A stretch of 64,000 nucleotides of DNA from Codonopsis lanceolata. Its lineage: Eukaryota; Streptophyta; Magnoliopsida; Asterales; Campanulaceae. Under the pieces are notes generated by a model that had not been told where the DNA came from, did not search any database, and saw only the letters and a program-made list of their open reading frames with translations. The DNA lies in contig CM028383.1 of the NCBI GenBank assembly GCA_013146195.2, forward strand, positions 18,127,642-18,191,641, written 5' to 3'. Both the position numbers and the translations under genes were made by a program. Within the stretch, counting starts at the first letter, position 1; the number at the start of each line of letters is the position of its first letter. Of this stretch, positions 63,576-64,000 are shown one piece after another.

Positions 63576-64000
63576 TGTGAGTGCCCCAGATTTTTCCGTA
63601 TCTCATCCTCCCTTGTTTAGGAGAAAACAAGATTCAGAAAAGACAACGCTCTTTTCATTCCATCTTCCCTTGATTAGGGAAAAACGAAATTAAAAGTGCA
63701 AAAAGAACGTTGTAAAGAGCACGTGGAATACGTCCGGCCTCATTGTGGACCACTGTGAGTGCCTTGGGTTTTTTGTATCTCATCCTCCCTTTTTTAGGGG
63801 AAAACGAGATTCAGAAAACGCAACGCTCTTTTCATTCAATCTTCCCTTGTTTAGGGGAAAACGAAATTAAAAGTGTAAAAAGAACGTTTCAAAGAGCGCG
63901 TGGAATACGTCCGGCTTCACTGTGGACTCAAAATATTGTAACAGAGTCACCATCTTTATTTTAAAGAGAAATAAAGAAAAACCAAATGTAACCAGATTTT
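63576..64000 (-). mobile_element. 5' LTR of the Tat-type element (continues past window)
   Basis: Starts TGTGAGTGCCCCAGA beside the PBS. It repeats the terminal module: a second TGTGAGTGCC lies at about 63754. The ATTGTAACAGAGTCACCATC stretch at 63934 matches the LTR copies at 40792 and 56092. It is cut by the window end. Confidence 0.85.

Overview
This window reads as plant nuclear heterochromatin, most likely from a eudicot. The element types point that way: a Mutator-like (MULE) transposase with a SWIM finger, GRF zinc-finger genes, an L1-type LINE carrying an RNase H domain, and Athila, Tat/Ogre and chromodomain (Tekay/Del-like) Ty3/gypsy elements with LTRs of about 1.3-3 kb. I see no intact host gene and no tRNA or rRNA. 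Almost every coding trace belongs to a mobile element, and almost all are broken by stops or frameshifts. Two runs of exactly 100 N (14227-14326 and 42979-43078) are scaffold gaps, so order across them is not proven by sequence.

Layout. 24-1079: broken minus-strand gene of the plant transposon/Athila ORF type. 1651-3613: a mirror-image pentamer array around a 41-copy satellite. 4050-10426: a minus-strand MULE transposase with one internal stop, flanked on both sides by decayed plus-strand GRF zinc-finger genes, plus a tandem array of about 180-bp units carrying a 36-nt hairpin. 10700-11418: 3' piece of a LINE. 12049-14226: incomplete gypsy LTR, then gap 1. 14327-19427: LINE (ORF1 remains; ORF2 with endonuclease, RT and RNase H), next to or inside an Athila element (19486-25640: integrase, env-like ORF, 3' LTR). 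The Athila LTR ends inside the gag of a minus-strand gypsy element whose PBS and 5' LTR follow (25641-29512).

The right half is one locus seen twice. 32587-42977 and 47882-58263 match closely, offset by about 15.3 kb. Each has a 3.0-kb LTR, then the end of an older LTR, a Stowaway-like MITE, AT-rich sequence and a Tat-type LTR. In copy 1 the 3.0-kb LTR is solo, flanked by the 5-bp repeat CCTGT. In copy 2 it is the 3' LTR of an element whose gag-pol lies just left (43166-47870), and the same CCTGT follows it. Gap 2 lies between the copies. The simplest reading is two haplotypes (solo LTR versus full-length element) placed in tandem by the assembler; a true segmental duplication is possible. 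Differences between the copies cluster at CAG/CTG, where one copy often reads CG, which suggests a consensus error linked to plant CHG methylation. This may also explain many frameshifts near the gaps.

The window ends in a minus-strand Tat/Ogre-type element (55733 to beyond 64000): a gag region, a tRNA-Arg-type PBS and two LTRs, but no recognisable pol. Themes across families: short GC-rich palindromes in LTRs and upstream of the Athila env-like ORF, a splice-donor-like GGTAAG in LTR leaders, and hairpin-forming minisatellites inside LTRs.
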